From: Sediminibacterium sp.
GTDB lineage: Bacteria > Bacteroidota > Bacteroidia > Chitinophagales > Chitinophagaceae
Direction of reading: 5' to 3'
Assembly: GCF_030695065.1 (NCBI RefSeq)
Contig: NZ_JAUYTR010000007.1
Span: 124,001-188,000 of the forward strand
DNA: 64,000 nucleotides
Shown in pieces: positions 44,669-53,830 of the stretch. Position numbers and translations under genes: made by a program. Each line of letters opens with the position of its first letter. Position 1 is the first letter of the stretch. The notes below the pieces were generated by a model. It was not told where the DNA came from and searched no databases. It saw nothing but the letters and a program-made list of their open reading frames with translations.

Positions 44669-45945
44669 CATTTAAATCTTTCAGCAGTTGCTTTCTCCAA
44701 ATCTTCTCTATGATCTGGATGCGCTATACTGATTAATGCTTTTGCACGTTGGGTCATATTCATTCCAAATAAATTCACTGCACCGTATTCGGTAACCACC
44801 CAGTGTATATGTCCTCTGGTTGTTACTACACCTGCCCCTTGTTTTAAGTATGGTACAATCCTAGAAATCCCTTTATTGGTGACCGATGGAATGGCTATGA
44901 TGGGCTTTCCACCTTCGGACAGTGCTGCGCCCCTAATAAAATCCATTTGACCACCAATACCTGAGTATTGATACATGCCAATAGAGTCGGAACAAACCTG
45001 TCCTGTTAAATCTATTTCAATTGCACTATTGATGGCGGTTACTTTCTTATTCAAACTCAACACCCTTGGGTCGTTTACATAATCAATGTCTAATGATTTG
45101 ATGATGGGGTTGTCGTCTGCAAAATCGTAAAGGGCTTTAGTACCCAACATAAATGAAGTAACACAATAGCCTTTTACAATTTTCTTTCTACTGTTGTTAA
45201 TGGTTCCATTTTGAATCAATGGAATTACGCCATCGGAAAACATTTCTGTGTGTAGTCCTAAATTTTTATGGTTGGTTAAGTTCTTCAAAACTGCATCTGG
45301 TATACTTCCAATACCCAATTGTAATGTAGCTTCATCTTCTACCAATTCTGCAACAATTTTTCCAATTTGATGATGCACTGCTGTTGCACCACTTGCATAA
45401 CTTACTTCTGGCAATGGATCATCTGTCCATACTGCCATATCAAAGCGAGAGAAAGGAATAAACCCATCTCCATGTACCCGGGGCATATTGGGATTCACTT
45501 GTGCAATCACTAATTTAGCCGAACGCAACGCAGACTTTACAATGTCTACTGAAGTACCCAATGAACAATAACCATGTTTATCTGGAGGCGAAACGGAAAC
45601 AATGGCAACATCTACTGTTAAAATATTTCTATTAAACAACAAGGGGATCTCACTCAAAAACACGGGCGTATAATCGCCCATTCCTTGACTAATGGCTTTT
45701 CTGTTGCTTTCAGAAACAAATAGTGAATTCATGTAAAAATGCCCCGAGAGGGAAGGATCATTTAAGTTAACGCCTTGTTGGGTTATACTAATTAATTCAA
45801 CGTTTTGTAAACGCTCTTTTTGATTTACCAACTCATTAATTAATCTTACAGGCGTTGCGGCACTTCCATGTAAGAAAACAGTTGTATTGGATTGAATTTG
45901 TTGAATAGCTTCGGTGGCGGTTACAAAATGTTGCTTATTTATCAT
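44665..45945 (-). CDS. Acetyl-CoA hydrolase/4-hydroxybutyrate CoA-transferase-family protein
   Basis: 426-residue cytosolic CoA-transferase of family I. Typical features: EMFSDGVIPLIQNG, catalytic-Glu region EIDLTGQVCSDSIGMYQYSGIGGQMDF, and C-terminal GVVTTRGHIHWVVTEYGAVNLFG with AHPDHREDLEK. Probably moves CoA between acetate and another acyl group, or hydrolyses acetyl-CoA. A TAATTTTG -7-like box on the minus strand (plus 45963-45970) lies 18 bases upstream. Confidence 0.9.
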   Translation of the reverse strand: MINKQHFVTATEAIQQIQSNTTVFLHGSAATPVRLINELVNQKERLQNVELISITQQGVNLNDPSLSGHFYMNSLFVSESNRKAISQGMGDYTPVFLSEIPLLFNRNILTVDVAIVSVSPPDKHGYCSLGTSVDIVKSALRSAKLVIAQVNPNMPRVHGDGFIPFSRFDMAVWTDDPLPEVSYASGATAVHHQIGKIVAELVEDEATLQLGIGSIPDAVLKNLTNHKNLGLHTEMFSDGVIPLIQNGTINNSRKKIVKGYCVTSFMLGTKALYDFADDNPIIKSLDIDYVNDPRVLSLNKKVTAINSAIEIDLTGQVCSDSIGMYQYSGIGGQMDFIRGAALSEGGKPIIAIPSVTNKGISRIVPYLKQGAGVVTTRGHIHWVVTEYGAVNLFGMNMTQRAKALISIAHPDHREDLEKATAERFKC

Positions 45946-46042
45946 AGGTTTTTTATGCTTGTCAAAATTAATGTAATCATTCAGTTGAGAGTATGATTTT
46001 GCGCAGTTCCTTTTTTTTTTTCGATATTTCGTCCATTAAATA

Positions 46043-46072
46043 TTTGTTTAGTTTAAGAAAGTTGTAGCTTTC
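46043..46072 (+). promoter_or_regulatory. Putative promoter of the ECF sigma gene
   Basis: TTTG at 46043-46046, 18-base spacer, TAGCTTTC at 46065-46072 (7 of 8 to TAnnTTTG), 17 bases before the GTG start. Confidence 0.4.
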
Positions 46073-46088
46073 CTATTTAAACGATTGC

Positions 46089-46682
46089 GTGATTTCAGAT
46101 AACTATATTAATCAGTTACTTGAATCAATTTCTGTTAGAGATTGTGAAAAGTCTTATAAAGAGTTATTCATTGCCCTACATGATAAGCTATATAAGTTCG
46201 CGTATGCTATTTTAAAATCTGCTGAAGATGCAGAAGAAGTTGTGTCTGATCTCTTCATTAACGTATGGGTTAAAAGAAAAAGCCTAAAACCGCTCAATAA
46301 CCCAACTCTATATCTATTTATTGGCACCAAAAATTATGCAATTAATCGGCTGAAATTGAATAAGCGCAATATTTTACCTCAATTAGATGAACTTACCACC
46401 AATTTAGAAAGTATCTATTTTAATCCAGAAGAATTGTTCATTTCTACTGAGTTGTCCCAAAGAATATTGGCTGCTATAAATGAACTTCCCCCTAAATGTA
46501 AAATCATCTTTAAGCTAGTTAAAGAAGATGGGTTAAAATACAACGACGTTGCTCAACTGTTGGAAATCTCCTCTAAAACGGTTGAGTCTCAAATGGCTAT
46601 TGCATTTAGACGGATTCGCCAATGTTTAGAATTCAAGAACGAATTCCCTGAAATTCATTCGATTTTGACCCAGAAAAAATAA
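46089..46682 (+). CDS. ECF RNA polymerase sigma factor (PUL-associated)
   Basis: 197-residue sigma-70-family ECF factor. Region 2 (about 20-90): LFIALHDKLYKFAYAIL with SAEDAEEVVSDLFINVW; region 4 (about 128-180): LPPKCKIIFKLVKEDGLKYNDVAQLLEISSKTVESQMAIAFRRIR. GTG start. The FecR-type anti-sigma follows after 64 bases and then SusC with an STN domain, a standard transenvelope circuit: substrate-loaded SusC signals to FecR, freeing the sigma factor to transcribe this PUL. Confidence 0.9.
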   Translation: MISDNYINQLLESISVRDCEKSYKELFIALHDKLYKFAYAILKSAEDAEEVVSDLFINVWVKRKSLKPLNNPTLYLFIGTKNYAINRLKLNKRNILPQLDELTTNLESIYFNPEELFISTELSQRILAAINELPPKCKIIFKLVKEDGLKYNDVAQLLEISSKTVESQMAIAFRRIRQCLEFKNEFPEIHSILTQKK

Positions 46683-46746
46683 TTTCCCCCCTTTTAGGGG
46701 TATATCTCCATTTTCATTGTCCTTATAGGGAACATTCCGTTTATTA

Positions 46747-47886
46747 ATGAAAGAGGAACAATTTTGGATACTCCTGACAAAAAAGCTTTGCGGGGAAGCA
46801 ACTGCCGAAGAATTGGCCTTATTGCAGGAATACATTAATGAGAACAATGAGCGATTGGTTTCTCATGAAGTATTACAGGACTTATTTTCTGCTAATCCAA
46901 AATTAGAAGAAACAAATAAGCAAAAGCTGGAAGATCTTTATTTGAATCATGTTAATCGCTTAAAGTCTCAAACAAACGATTTTTCTGAAAATGATTTGCG
47001 CAATGAAAATCACCTTAAAAAAGAGAAAGCTACTTCATCACGTACCTTTCGCTTGATCAAAATTGTTTCATCTATAGCGGCTGTAGGTATTGGTTTATTC
47101 TTTATAGTTGAATCCTTTTTTGATGAAAAACAGAATATTGTTCAAGGTACGCGCTCGCACAATGAGGTAAATGTAAGCATGGGCTCAAAGTCTAAAGTAG
47201 TTTTACCTGATGGTACACAGGTTTGGATTAATTCTGGCAGCAAACTCACTTATAATGGTTCATTTAAAGGGAATTTGAGAGAAGTTGTTTTAGACGGGGA
47301 AGCTTATTTTGACGTGGTTCGTGACATTGCACGCCCCTTTATAGTTCATACTTCAGCTATTGATATTCATGTATTGGGAACAGTTTTTAATGTAAAAGCT
47401 TATGATGTTGATAAAACTATTGAAGCTACTTTAATTCATGGATCAATAGAAGTTGTTAATAGAAAGCAACCAAGTGCCCCTAAAGTAATGCTTAAACCAC
47501 ACGAGAAAATCATCTTTAATAAAGACTTGGTGCTCAGTAGAAAAGACGCAAAAACTCAATATGTTCCTAAGCCAACTGAATTACCCATTACATATTATGC
47601 GCTGGTTACTCCAATTCCAAAAAGTATTTCTGATTCTAGTATAATAGAAACAAGTTGGGTATATAATAAAATTGTATTTGAGGAAGAGAAAATGTCTGAT
47701 ATAGCTGTTAAGCTTGAAAGATGGTACAATGTCAAAATTGAAATTGCAGATGAAAAAATTCGCAATATTCGGCTTAGTGGTTCTTTTGTTGATGAATCTA
47801 TAGAAGAGGCATTGAGAGATTTACAATTACTAATCCCTTTTAAATACCAAAACAAAAACAATATGATTACAATTAGTAAAAAATAA
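46747..47886 (+). CDS. FecR-type anti-sigma factor
   Basis: 379-residue membrane anti-sigma factor. Cytosolic N-terminus (1-100) binds the sigma factor; one membrane segment near 104-125 (IVSSIAAVGIGLFFIVESFF); FecR domain (about 135-240: MGSKSKVVLPDGTQVWINSGSKL, LDGEAYFDVV, VHTSAIDIHVLGTVFNV); C-terminal DUF4974-type domain (about 305-375) ending in the typical IRLSGSF ... LQLLIPFKY. Controls the ECF sigma encoded before it. A hairpin 4 bases after its stop separates it from SusC. Confidence 0.92.
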   Translation: MKEEQFWILLTKKLCGEATAEELALLQEYINENNERLVSHEVLQDLFSANPKLEETNKQKLEDLYLNHVNRLKSQTNDFSENDLRNENHLKKEKATSSRTFRLIKIVSSIAAVGIGLFFIVESFFDEKQNIVQGTRSHNEVNVSMGSKSKVVLPDGTQVWINSGSKLTYNGSFKGNLREVVLDGEAYFDVVRDIARPFIVHTSAIDIHVLGTVFNVKAYDVDKTIEATLIHGSIEVVNRKQPSAPKVMLKPHEKIIFNKDLVLSRKDAKTQYVPKPTELPITYYALVTPIPKSISDSSIIETSWVYNKIVFEEEKMSDIAVKLERWYNVKIEIADEKIRNIRLSGSFVDESIEEALRDLQLLIPFKYQNKNNMITISKK

Positions 47887-47889
47887 AAA

Positions 47890-47913
47890 CGGGAAATGTT
47901 CCAGCATTTCCCG
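47890..47913 (+). terminator. Hairpin between fecR and susC
   Basis: CGGGAAATG (47890-47898) and its complement CATTTCCCG (47905-47913) form a perfect 9-bp stem with a TTCCAG loop. No T-run follows, so it may be an attenuator, RNA-stability element or weak terminator rather than a full one. Confidence 0.5.
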
Positions 47914-47986
47914 CAAAAGTGTAGCAAACAACTCTTGGAGTAAACTCCAAATGACGTTGCATTCTTTTATCATCTAAACCAAAATT

Positions 47987-50900
47987 ATGCAAAAAAGTGT
48001 ACATCCTAGCCACAAAAAGTGGCGCAGGACGCTTCTTAAATCCTTGCTTATTATGAAGCTTGCCATTGTAATTACCTTATTAACGGTCATGCAGGTAAAT
48101 GCAACCACCTCTGCTGGTCAAAAAGTTAATCTAAAGACTTCTAAGACGGAAATCAAGAAAGTATTAAAACAAATAGAAAATGAAGGATATTTTCGTTTTC
48201 TATACAATTCGGATTTGAAAGACTTGAAAACAAAAGTGAATTTCAGTGCTTTCAATTGGACAATTGACCAATCTTTAAATGGCTTGTTTACAGGAACTAA
48301 TTTAACCTATAAGCAATTGGGCGGTAATCTTTTTGCCATATTATCTACAAATGAAATAGAAAATGAGCGCATTAAAATTACTGGCAAAATTGTTGGAGAA
48401 AACAATGAGCAATTATCTGGTGCTTCTGTTTTGGAAAAAGGGACCAACAATGGAACATCAGCAGATAACAATGGTAACTTTGTTATAACAGTTGACAAAA
48501 ACGCAACATTAGTAGTTAGTAGCCTTGGATATGAGCCAATTGAAATAAAAGTGGCGGGTCGTTCCATTGTTGACGTTCAGCTTACTTTATCTGTTAAAAA
48601 AATGGATGAAGTAGTTGTTATTGGATATGGAACCGCAAGTAAAAGAGATCTCACAGGATCTATTGTAAAGATTGCCGGTAAAGATGTTGCAGACAAACCC
48701 AATACCAACCCTGTAGCTTCATTACAAGGTAAAGTTGCGGGTCTTTCTGTTGTAAATAGTGGCACTCCAGGAGCTGCCCCAGATATCAGAATTAGGGGAA
48801 CAATTAGTATTGGTTCTGTGAGACCTTTATATGTTGTTGATGGTGTATTCAATGATAATATAGATTATATTAATCCTAATGATATTGAATCTATTGAAGT
48901 ATTAAAGGACCCATCCTCCCTCGCTATATTTGGTGTAAGAGGTGCAGCAGGAGTTATTGCCATTACAACCAAACGAGCAAAAGCTGGTCAAGTAATCATC
49001 AATTTCAATAGCTCTTACGGCTTTAAAAAATTGGTGAATAAAATTCAATTAGCCAGTGGCGAACAGTTCAAAACGCTATATGAAGAAGAGAAAGCCAATA
49101 TTGGCGTAACATCTCCATTTGATTATAGCAACTGGACAGCAAATACCGATTGGATTGATGCAGTAACTAGAACTGGTTCGTTTAGCTCAAGTAACTTAAG
49201 CTTATCATCTAGTACAGAAAAAAATAAATTTAATTTTGGTATTGGTTATACTGGGGATGAGGGTCTAATAAAGCATGAAAAATTAGAAAGATTTCAGCTT
49301 TCTTTTAATGATGAAGTGAAATTGAATAAATCTATAAGAGTTGGTATTAATTTTAATGCTACTCGTCAAAATAATCCATATAATGCTACTTATATTTTAG
49401 ACCAGGCACGTAAAGTTATTCCATTAGTTAGCGATGGAACAATTCCTATTAAAGCTAAAAATCCTTATGGTCTTGATAGCACTGTTCAAAATTTATACTA
49501 TGAGCTTCCATCAATTCAAAATTCTGGTGTAGTAAATCCATTGATTCAACTAGAGAATGAATACAATAAAACAAAAAATGTAGAATATAGAACTGTGGGT
49601 AGTGTTTTTGGAGAAGTTAATTTCTTAAGAAACTTTACATTTAAAGCTAGTTTTTATGCAGACATTAGTAATGTAAATATTAGACAATACACACCACTTT
49701 ATAATGCTTATGATGCTGCTCTTAAACGAGCTTTTTTGTATAGTCGTACTACAACCGTTTCTGAAAATGATCTTTCTTACAAAAAATTTCAACAAGATTA
49801 TATTTTAAATTATAGGAAAAGTTTTGGAGACCATAATTTGACAGCTATGGCTGGTTGGACAACCTATTATTACGGGAACTTTAATAGATTTGCTTCGGCA
49901 AGACAAAGTGCAACAGGAGCAGCAATTCCTGATGATGAAAGGTTCTGGTTCATCAATAATGGGTTTACAGACCCCACAACAAAAGTGTCTAACTCAGATC
50001 AAAGAGAAAGAACAACCGCGTCTGGATTATTGCGTGTACTATATAATTACCAAGGGAAATATTTCCTGAATGCCTCTTTACGTAGAGATGGTTCTTCTCA
50101 AATTTCTCCTAATAACCGTTGGCAGAACTTTTGGGCTGTTGGTGGAGCTTGGGAAATTACAAGAGAGAATTTCTTCCAAAACCAAAGCATTTTTGATTTC
50201 TTAAAGCTTAAAGCTTCAATAGGTGTTTTAGGTAACCAAAATACCTACGGTTATGATTATCCCTTCTATCCAGGTTTAGTTGCTGGTAATGCTGCAGTAT
50301 TTGGAAACTTAGTTTACAATGCCTATTCTCAATCTTATTTGCCTAATCCCAATTTGAAATGGGAAACTGTTCATGCAAAGGAAATTGGATTTGAATTTAA
50401 TGCACTTAAGAATAAGCTGCACGTAGAATTTAGCTACTTTAATAAGCTAACAAAAGACCTTATGACATTTATTCCAGGTAGTCAAGGGGTTTCAAATGGT
50501 TTAGATAATATAGGAAGTATCAGAAACAGTGGCATTGAACTATCTGCAAGCTATACAAAAGAATTTTCAAAAGATCTTTCTTTAACTGTTAGTGGAAACT
50601 TTACAACTTATAAAAATAAAGTAGAGTCATTGGCAACAAAAGAATTCTCAATTGTTTCTGGAGTTAATAGAACAACAGTGGGGTTACCAATTGGGTATTT
50701 CTATGGGTATATAGTAGAGGGTATTTATCAGTCATATGCAGAAAAATTAGGTTCTCCAGTTAATACAGAATTTTCATATGGTCCTGGCGACTTGAAATAC
50801 AAAGATATTAATGGGGATGGGAAAATTAATACAGCAGATAGAACTATGATTGGAAATCCTACGCCTGATTTTGCTTATGGTGGAACAATTTCTTTAAAGT

Positions 50901-51349
50901 ACAAAAATGTAGACTTTGGTATTGATTTAGGTGGAGTATATGGAAATGAGATTTTTAGAAATTGGGGAGGTACAGAATCGCCATTCCAAAGAGTAAATTA
51001 TGCTGCTTTCAAAGTAAACAGATGGCATGGTCCTGGAACTTCAAATTGGGATCCAATTCTTGCACAAGACCATAGAATTAATTACGAAGCATCTACATAT
51101 AACATTGAAGATGGTAGTTATTTCAGAATAAGAAATATACAATTAGGATACAATTTGTCTTCTTCATTTTTAAATAAAGCAAAAATTAAATCCTTAAGAG
51201 CATTTGTTAATGTTCAGAACTTCAATACTTGGAAAAGAAATTCTGGATATACGCCAGAGTTTGGAGGAAGTGCAGTTTCCTTTGGAGTTGACAATGCTGG
51301 TGGTGCCATTCCATTAACAACCACTTTTGGATTAAATGTAACTTTCTAA
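47987..51349 (+). CDS. susC: SusC/RagA-family TonB-dependent outer-membrane transporter
   Basis: 1120-residue glycan importer. After the signal peptide (cleavage near NATTSAG) it has an STN domain (about 48-115), which links it to the FecR/sigma pair, a CarboxypepD_reg-like domain (about 125-200), plug (DEVVVIGYGTASKRDLTGS ... ASLQGKVAGLSVVNSG, about 205-330) and a 22-strand barrel ending LTTTFGLNVTF. Pairs with the SusD homologue 22 bases downstream to bind and import oligosaccharides. Confidence 0.95.
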   Translation: MQKSVHPSHKKWRRTLLKSLLIMKLAIVITLLTVMQVNATTSAGQKVNLKTSKTEIKKVLKQIENEGYFRFLYNSDLKDLKTKVNFSAFNWTIDQSLNGLFTGTNLTYKQLGGNLFAILSTNEIENERIKITGKIVGENNEQLSGASVLEKGTNNGTSADNNGNFVITVDKNATLVVSSLGYEPIEIKVAGRSIVDVQLTLSVKKMDEVVVIGYGTASKRDLTGSIVKIAGKDVADKPNTNPVASLQGKVAGLSVVNSGTPGAAPDIRIRGTISIGSVRPLYVVDGVFNDNIDYINPNDIESIEVLKDPSSLAIFGVRGAAGVIAITTKRAKAGQVIINFNSSYGFKKLVNKIQLASGEQFKTLYEEEKANIGVTSPFDYSNWTANTDWIDAVTRTGSFSSSNLSLSSSTEKNKFNFGIGYTGDEGLIKHEKLERFQLSFNDEVKLNKSIRVGINFNATRQNNPYNATYILDQARKVIPLVSDGTIPIKAKNPYGLDSTVQNLYYELPSIQNSGVVNPLIQLENEYNKTKNVEYRTVGSVFGEVNFLRNFTFKASFYADISNVNIRQYTPLYNAYDAALKRAFLYSRTTTVSENDLSYKKFQQDYILNYRKSFGDHNLTAMAGWTTYYYGNFNRFASARQSATGAAIPDDERFWFINNGFTDPTTKVSNSDQRERTTASGLLRVLYNYQGKYFLNASLRRDGSSQISPNNRWQNFWAVGGAWEITRENFFQNQSIFDFLKLKASIGVLGNQNTYGYDYPFYPGLVAGNAAVFGNLVYNAYSQSYLPNPNLKWETVHAKEIGFEFNALKNKLHVEFSYFNKLTKDLMTFIPGSQGVSNGLDNIGSIRNSGIELSASYTKEFSKDLSLTVSGNFTTYKNKVESLATKEFSIVSGVNRTTVGLPIGYFYGYIVEGIYQSYAEKLGSPVNTEFSYGPGDLKYKDINGDGKINTADRTMIGNPTPDFAYGGTISLKYKNVDFGIDLGGVYGNEIFRNWGGTESPFQRVNYAAFKVNRWHGPGTSNWDPILAQDHRINYEASTYNIEDGSYFRIRNIQLGYNLSSSFLNKAKIKSLRAFVNVQNFNTWKRNSGYTPEFGGSAVSFGVDNAGGAIPLTTTFGLNVTF

Positions 51350-51371
51350 GAACAATAAATTATTATTCAAT

Positions 51372-52880
51372 ATGAAAAAGAATATAAAAATAGTTTTCTC
51401 GATGTTGGCATTGTCTTCCATGATAATGTTGCTCGCGGGCTGTAATAAATTTCTGGACAGAAAGCCACTTACTGCAACTTTAGATGATTTAAATCAGGGT
51501 GGTTTAGAAGGTCAGATTTATGGGTTATATAGTAACCTAAGAAACAGCGCAGGCTTTACAACTATTCCATGGTTAGCCATGCATGATTTTAGATCAGATG
51601 ATTCAGAAAAAGGATCAGATCCATCTGATGGCGCTGAGTGGGTTGCTCCATTTGATAGATACCAATATGTTAAGGATTTATGGGCTAGTAATACTTATTG
51701 GGACGACCATTACGCCTTAATCAATTTAGCAAACACCGCAATTCAAACAGCCGATTCCTTAAAGCTTACTGATCCTGCTTCTATGAATAATATTGCTGAA
51801 GCCAGATTTTTTAGAGCATTTGCCTACTTTGATTTAGTAAGAAGTTTTGGGGATGTTCCAAAAATTGATTTCAGGGTATATAATGCATCACAAGCGAATA
51901 TTGCAAAGTCTCCTGCATCAGCAATTTATGCTTTGATTGATGCAGATTTAACTTTTGCTGCAGGTAACCTTCCAACAGTTTGGGGTAATCAATATCCAGG
52001 TAGGCTTACGAGCGGCGCTGTTAAAACCTTACATGCGAAGTCGTATCTCTTTAGAGGCAATTGGTCTCAAGCACTAAGTTTATCTCAACAAGTTATTTCT
52101 TCTGGTTCATATTCATTGTTTAGTAGTTATTACGGAATTTTTAAAGATGCTGGTGAAAATAGCAGTGAATCTATTTTTGAAATACAAGCATATGTAAGTC
52201 CCAATGGCTCTATTAACAACGGATGTCAATTTGCAACAACACAAGGTGTAAGAGGATCTAATGCGAGTGGATGGAATTTAGGTTGGGGTTGGAATACACC
52301 TACCGATAATTTAGTTGCTGCTTATGAACCTGGAGATGTTAGAAAAGGATCAACTATTTTATTCTCAGGGCAATCAGATGATCCTTCTACTGGAGGGTAT
52401 GGTAGAGTACTACCTGGTTCAACTTTTGATGTTCCAGCCGGCCCATTGCCAAGAAAGTATTGGAATAAGAAGATCTATGCTGATCCAGCATATAGAGCAT
52501 CTACCGGCCAATCAGACAATCCAAATTGGATCAATAAAAGAATTTTTCGTTACGCTGATGTATTGCTAATGGCTGCAGAATGTCATAATGAGTTAGGTAA
52601 TGGCGCACAGGCAATCCCTTTTGTAAATGCGGTTAGAAATCGTGCAGGATTGGCAAATATTACCTTCACTACACAGGCTGATTTGCGAAATTTGATAAAG
52701 CAAGAAAGACGTGTTGAGTTTGGTGTAGAAGGAGAAAGATTTTTTGATTTAGTTAGGTGGGGGGATGCCGTTACTGTTTTAGGTCCATTGGGATATACCA
52801 ATAAATGTAGGTTTTATCCTATACCTCAACCTGCAATTGATAAGTCTGGAGGTTTGTTAGTTCAAAATCCAGAGTGGTAA
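51372..52880 (+). CDS. susD: SusD/RagB-family glycan-binding lipoprotein
   Basis: 502-residue outer-membrane lipoprotein; signal with lipobox L-L-A-G-C (Cys near 25). SusD N-terminal region, the RFFRAFAYFDLVRSFGDVP helix and the C-terminal RAGL ... ERRVEFGVEGERFFDLVRWG block are present, ending with FYPIPQPAIDKSG. Lid of the SusC transporter. Same transcript as SusC and the LamG gene. Confidence 0.95.
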   Translation: MKKNIKIVFSMLALSSMIMLLAGCNKFLDRKPLTATLDDLNQGGLEGQIYGLYSNLRNSAGFTTIPWLAMHDFRSDDSEKGSDPSDGAEWVAPFDRYQYVKDLWASNTYWDDHYALINLANTAIQTADSLKLTDPASMNNIAEARFFRAFAYFDLVRSFGDVPKIDFRVYNASQANIAKSPASAIYALIDADLTFAAGNLPTVWGNQYPGRLTSGAVKTLHAKSYLFRGNWSQALSLSQQVISSGSYSLFSSYYGIFKDAGENSSESIFEIQAYVSPNGSINNGCQFATTQGVRGSNASGWNLGWGWNTPTDNLVAAYEPGDVRKGSTILFSGQSDDPSTGGYGRVLPGSTFDVPAGPLPRKYWNKKIYADPAYRASTGQSDNPNWINKRIFRYADVLLMAAECHNELGNGAQAIPFVNAVRNRAGLANITFTTQADLRNLIKQERRVEFGVEGERFFDLVRWGDAVTVLGPLGYTNKCRFYPIPQPAIDKSGGLLVQNPEW

Positions 52881-52919
52881 TTGTTGGGTATACCTTTTAC
52901 AACTTTTAAATCAGAAATT

Positions 52920-53756
52920 ATGTATAAAACAAATTTTAATAATAAAGTTAATATATTGGCTTTATTGGCAATCATACTATTCAGCTGTCAAAAAATGGAT
53001 CGCCCTGCTTTAGCTAATTATGTTAAAGACGCCAACCCCCCTGGCGGTCCTTTAAAATTCTATACTGCTTTTGATGGAACTACTTCAGATCCATTGATGA
53101 ACGCAGTTGATAGCATTAGAGCAACTTTTGCTTCTGCAAACCCATTAACTTCTATTGCTGGTATATCTGGAAAAGCAGTACAGGGCACCGATGGTAAAGC
53201 ATTGCTATATCCTTCTGCAAACGATTTTAAAACTGCAACAAGCTTTAGCATATCATTTTGGTTAAAAAACACTGCGCAAGCTGGTAGAACAGAATTTCTT
53301 TTTTCATTGGTTGATGATACTTATGGTTGGCATCATAGTGCTGCATTTGTATTAGTAGAGAATCAAACACCTACTAAAGCCACAATGAAATTTGGATTGA
53401 TGGATCAATGGCTTGAAGGAAATTTTGAAAAGCCAATGTTTGATGGTAATTGGCATCATATTGTTTATGCTTATGATCAGGCCACTTCAAAAATGTCTTA
53501 TTACTTTGATGGTGCATTGGTAACTGGTTTATCTGCAGCCCAAACAGATGCAAAGAATGGAGGAAATGCTAGAGGTGCTGTAAATTTTTCTAATGCAACA
53601 AATATGGTAATAGGTGGATGGAATAAACATGCAAATATTACTGGCCCTACTGATGGTTGGATTAGTTCTTTCACCGGCGGTATAGACCAGTTTAGGTTGT
53701 ATAGTAAAGCACTTACTTCAACTGAAGTAGCTGCTTTGTATACGAACAAAAATTAA
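52920..53756 (+). CDS. LamG-fold (concanavalin-like) lipoprotein
   Basis: 278-residue surface lipoprotein (Cys near 21, LFSC) holding one LamG/concanavalin-A-like domain: FSISFWLKNT, GWHHSAAF, DGNWHHIVYAYD, MSYYFDGALV and the closing GGIDQFRLYSKALTSTEVAALY. Such proteins often sit after SusCD as surface glycan-binding proteins. ATG at 52920 gives a proper signal peptide. A hairpin follows the gene. Confidence 0.88.
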   Translation: MYKTNFNNKVNILALLAIILFSCQKMDRPALANYVKDANPPGGPLKFYTAFDGTTSDPLMNAVDSIRATFASANPLTSIAGISGKAVQGTDGKALLYPSANDFKTATSFSISFWLKNTAQAGRTEFLFSLVDDTYGWHHSAAFVLVENQTPTKATMKFGLMDQWLEGNFEKPMFDGNWHHIVYAYDQATSKMSYYFDGALVTGLSAAQTDAKNGGNARGAVNFSNATNMVIGGWNKHANITGPTDGWISSFTGGIDQFRLYSKALTSTEVAALYTNKN

Positions 53757-53780
53757 GTTTTGGCAGTTTTTAACATGAGC

Positions 53781-53815
53781 AAAGGGCTGATCTTTTAAGT
53801 ATCAGTCCTTTGTAT
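53781..53815 (+). terminator. Terminator-like hairpin after LamG gene
   Basis: AAAGGGCTGAT (53781-53791) pairs with ATCAGTCCTTT (53801-53811), one G-U type mismatch, followed by a T-rich tail. Could partly end the SusCD-LamG transcript before the next gene. Confidence 0.6.
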
Positions 53816-53830
53816 TTTATATTAAATTCT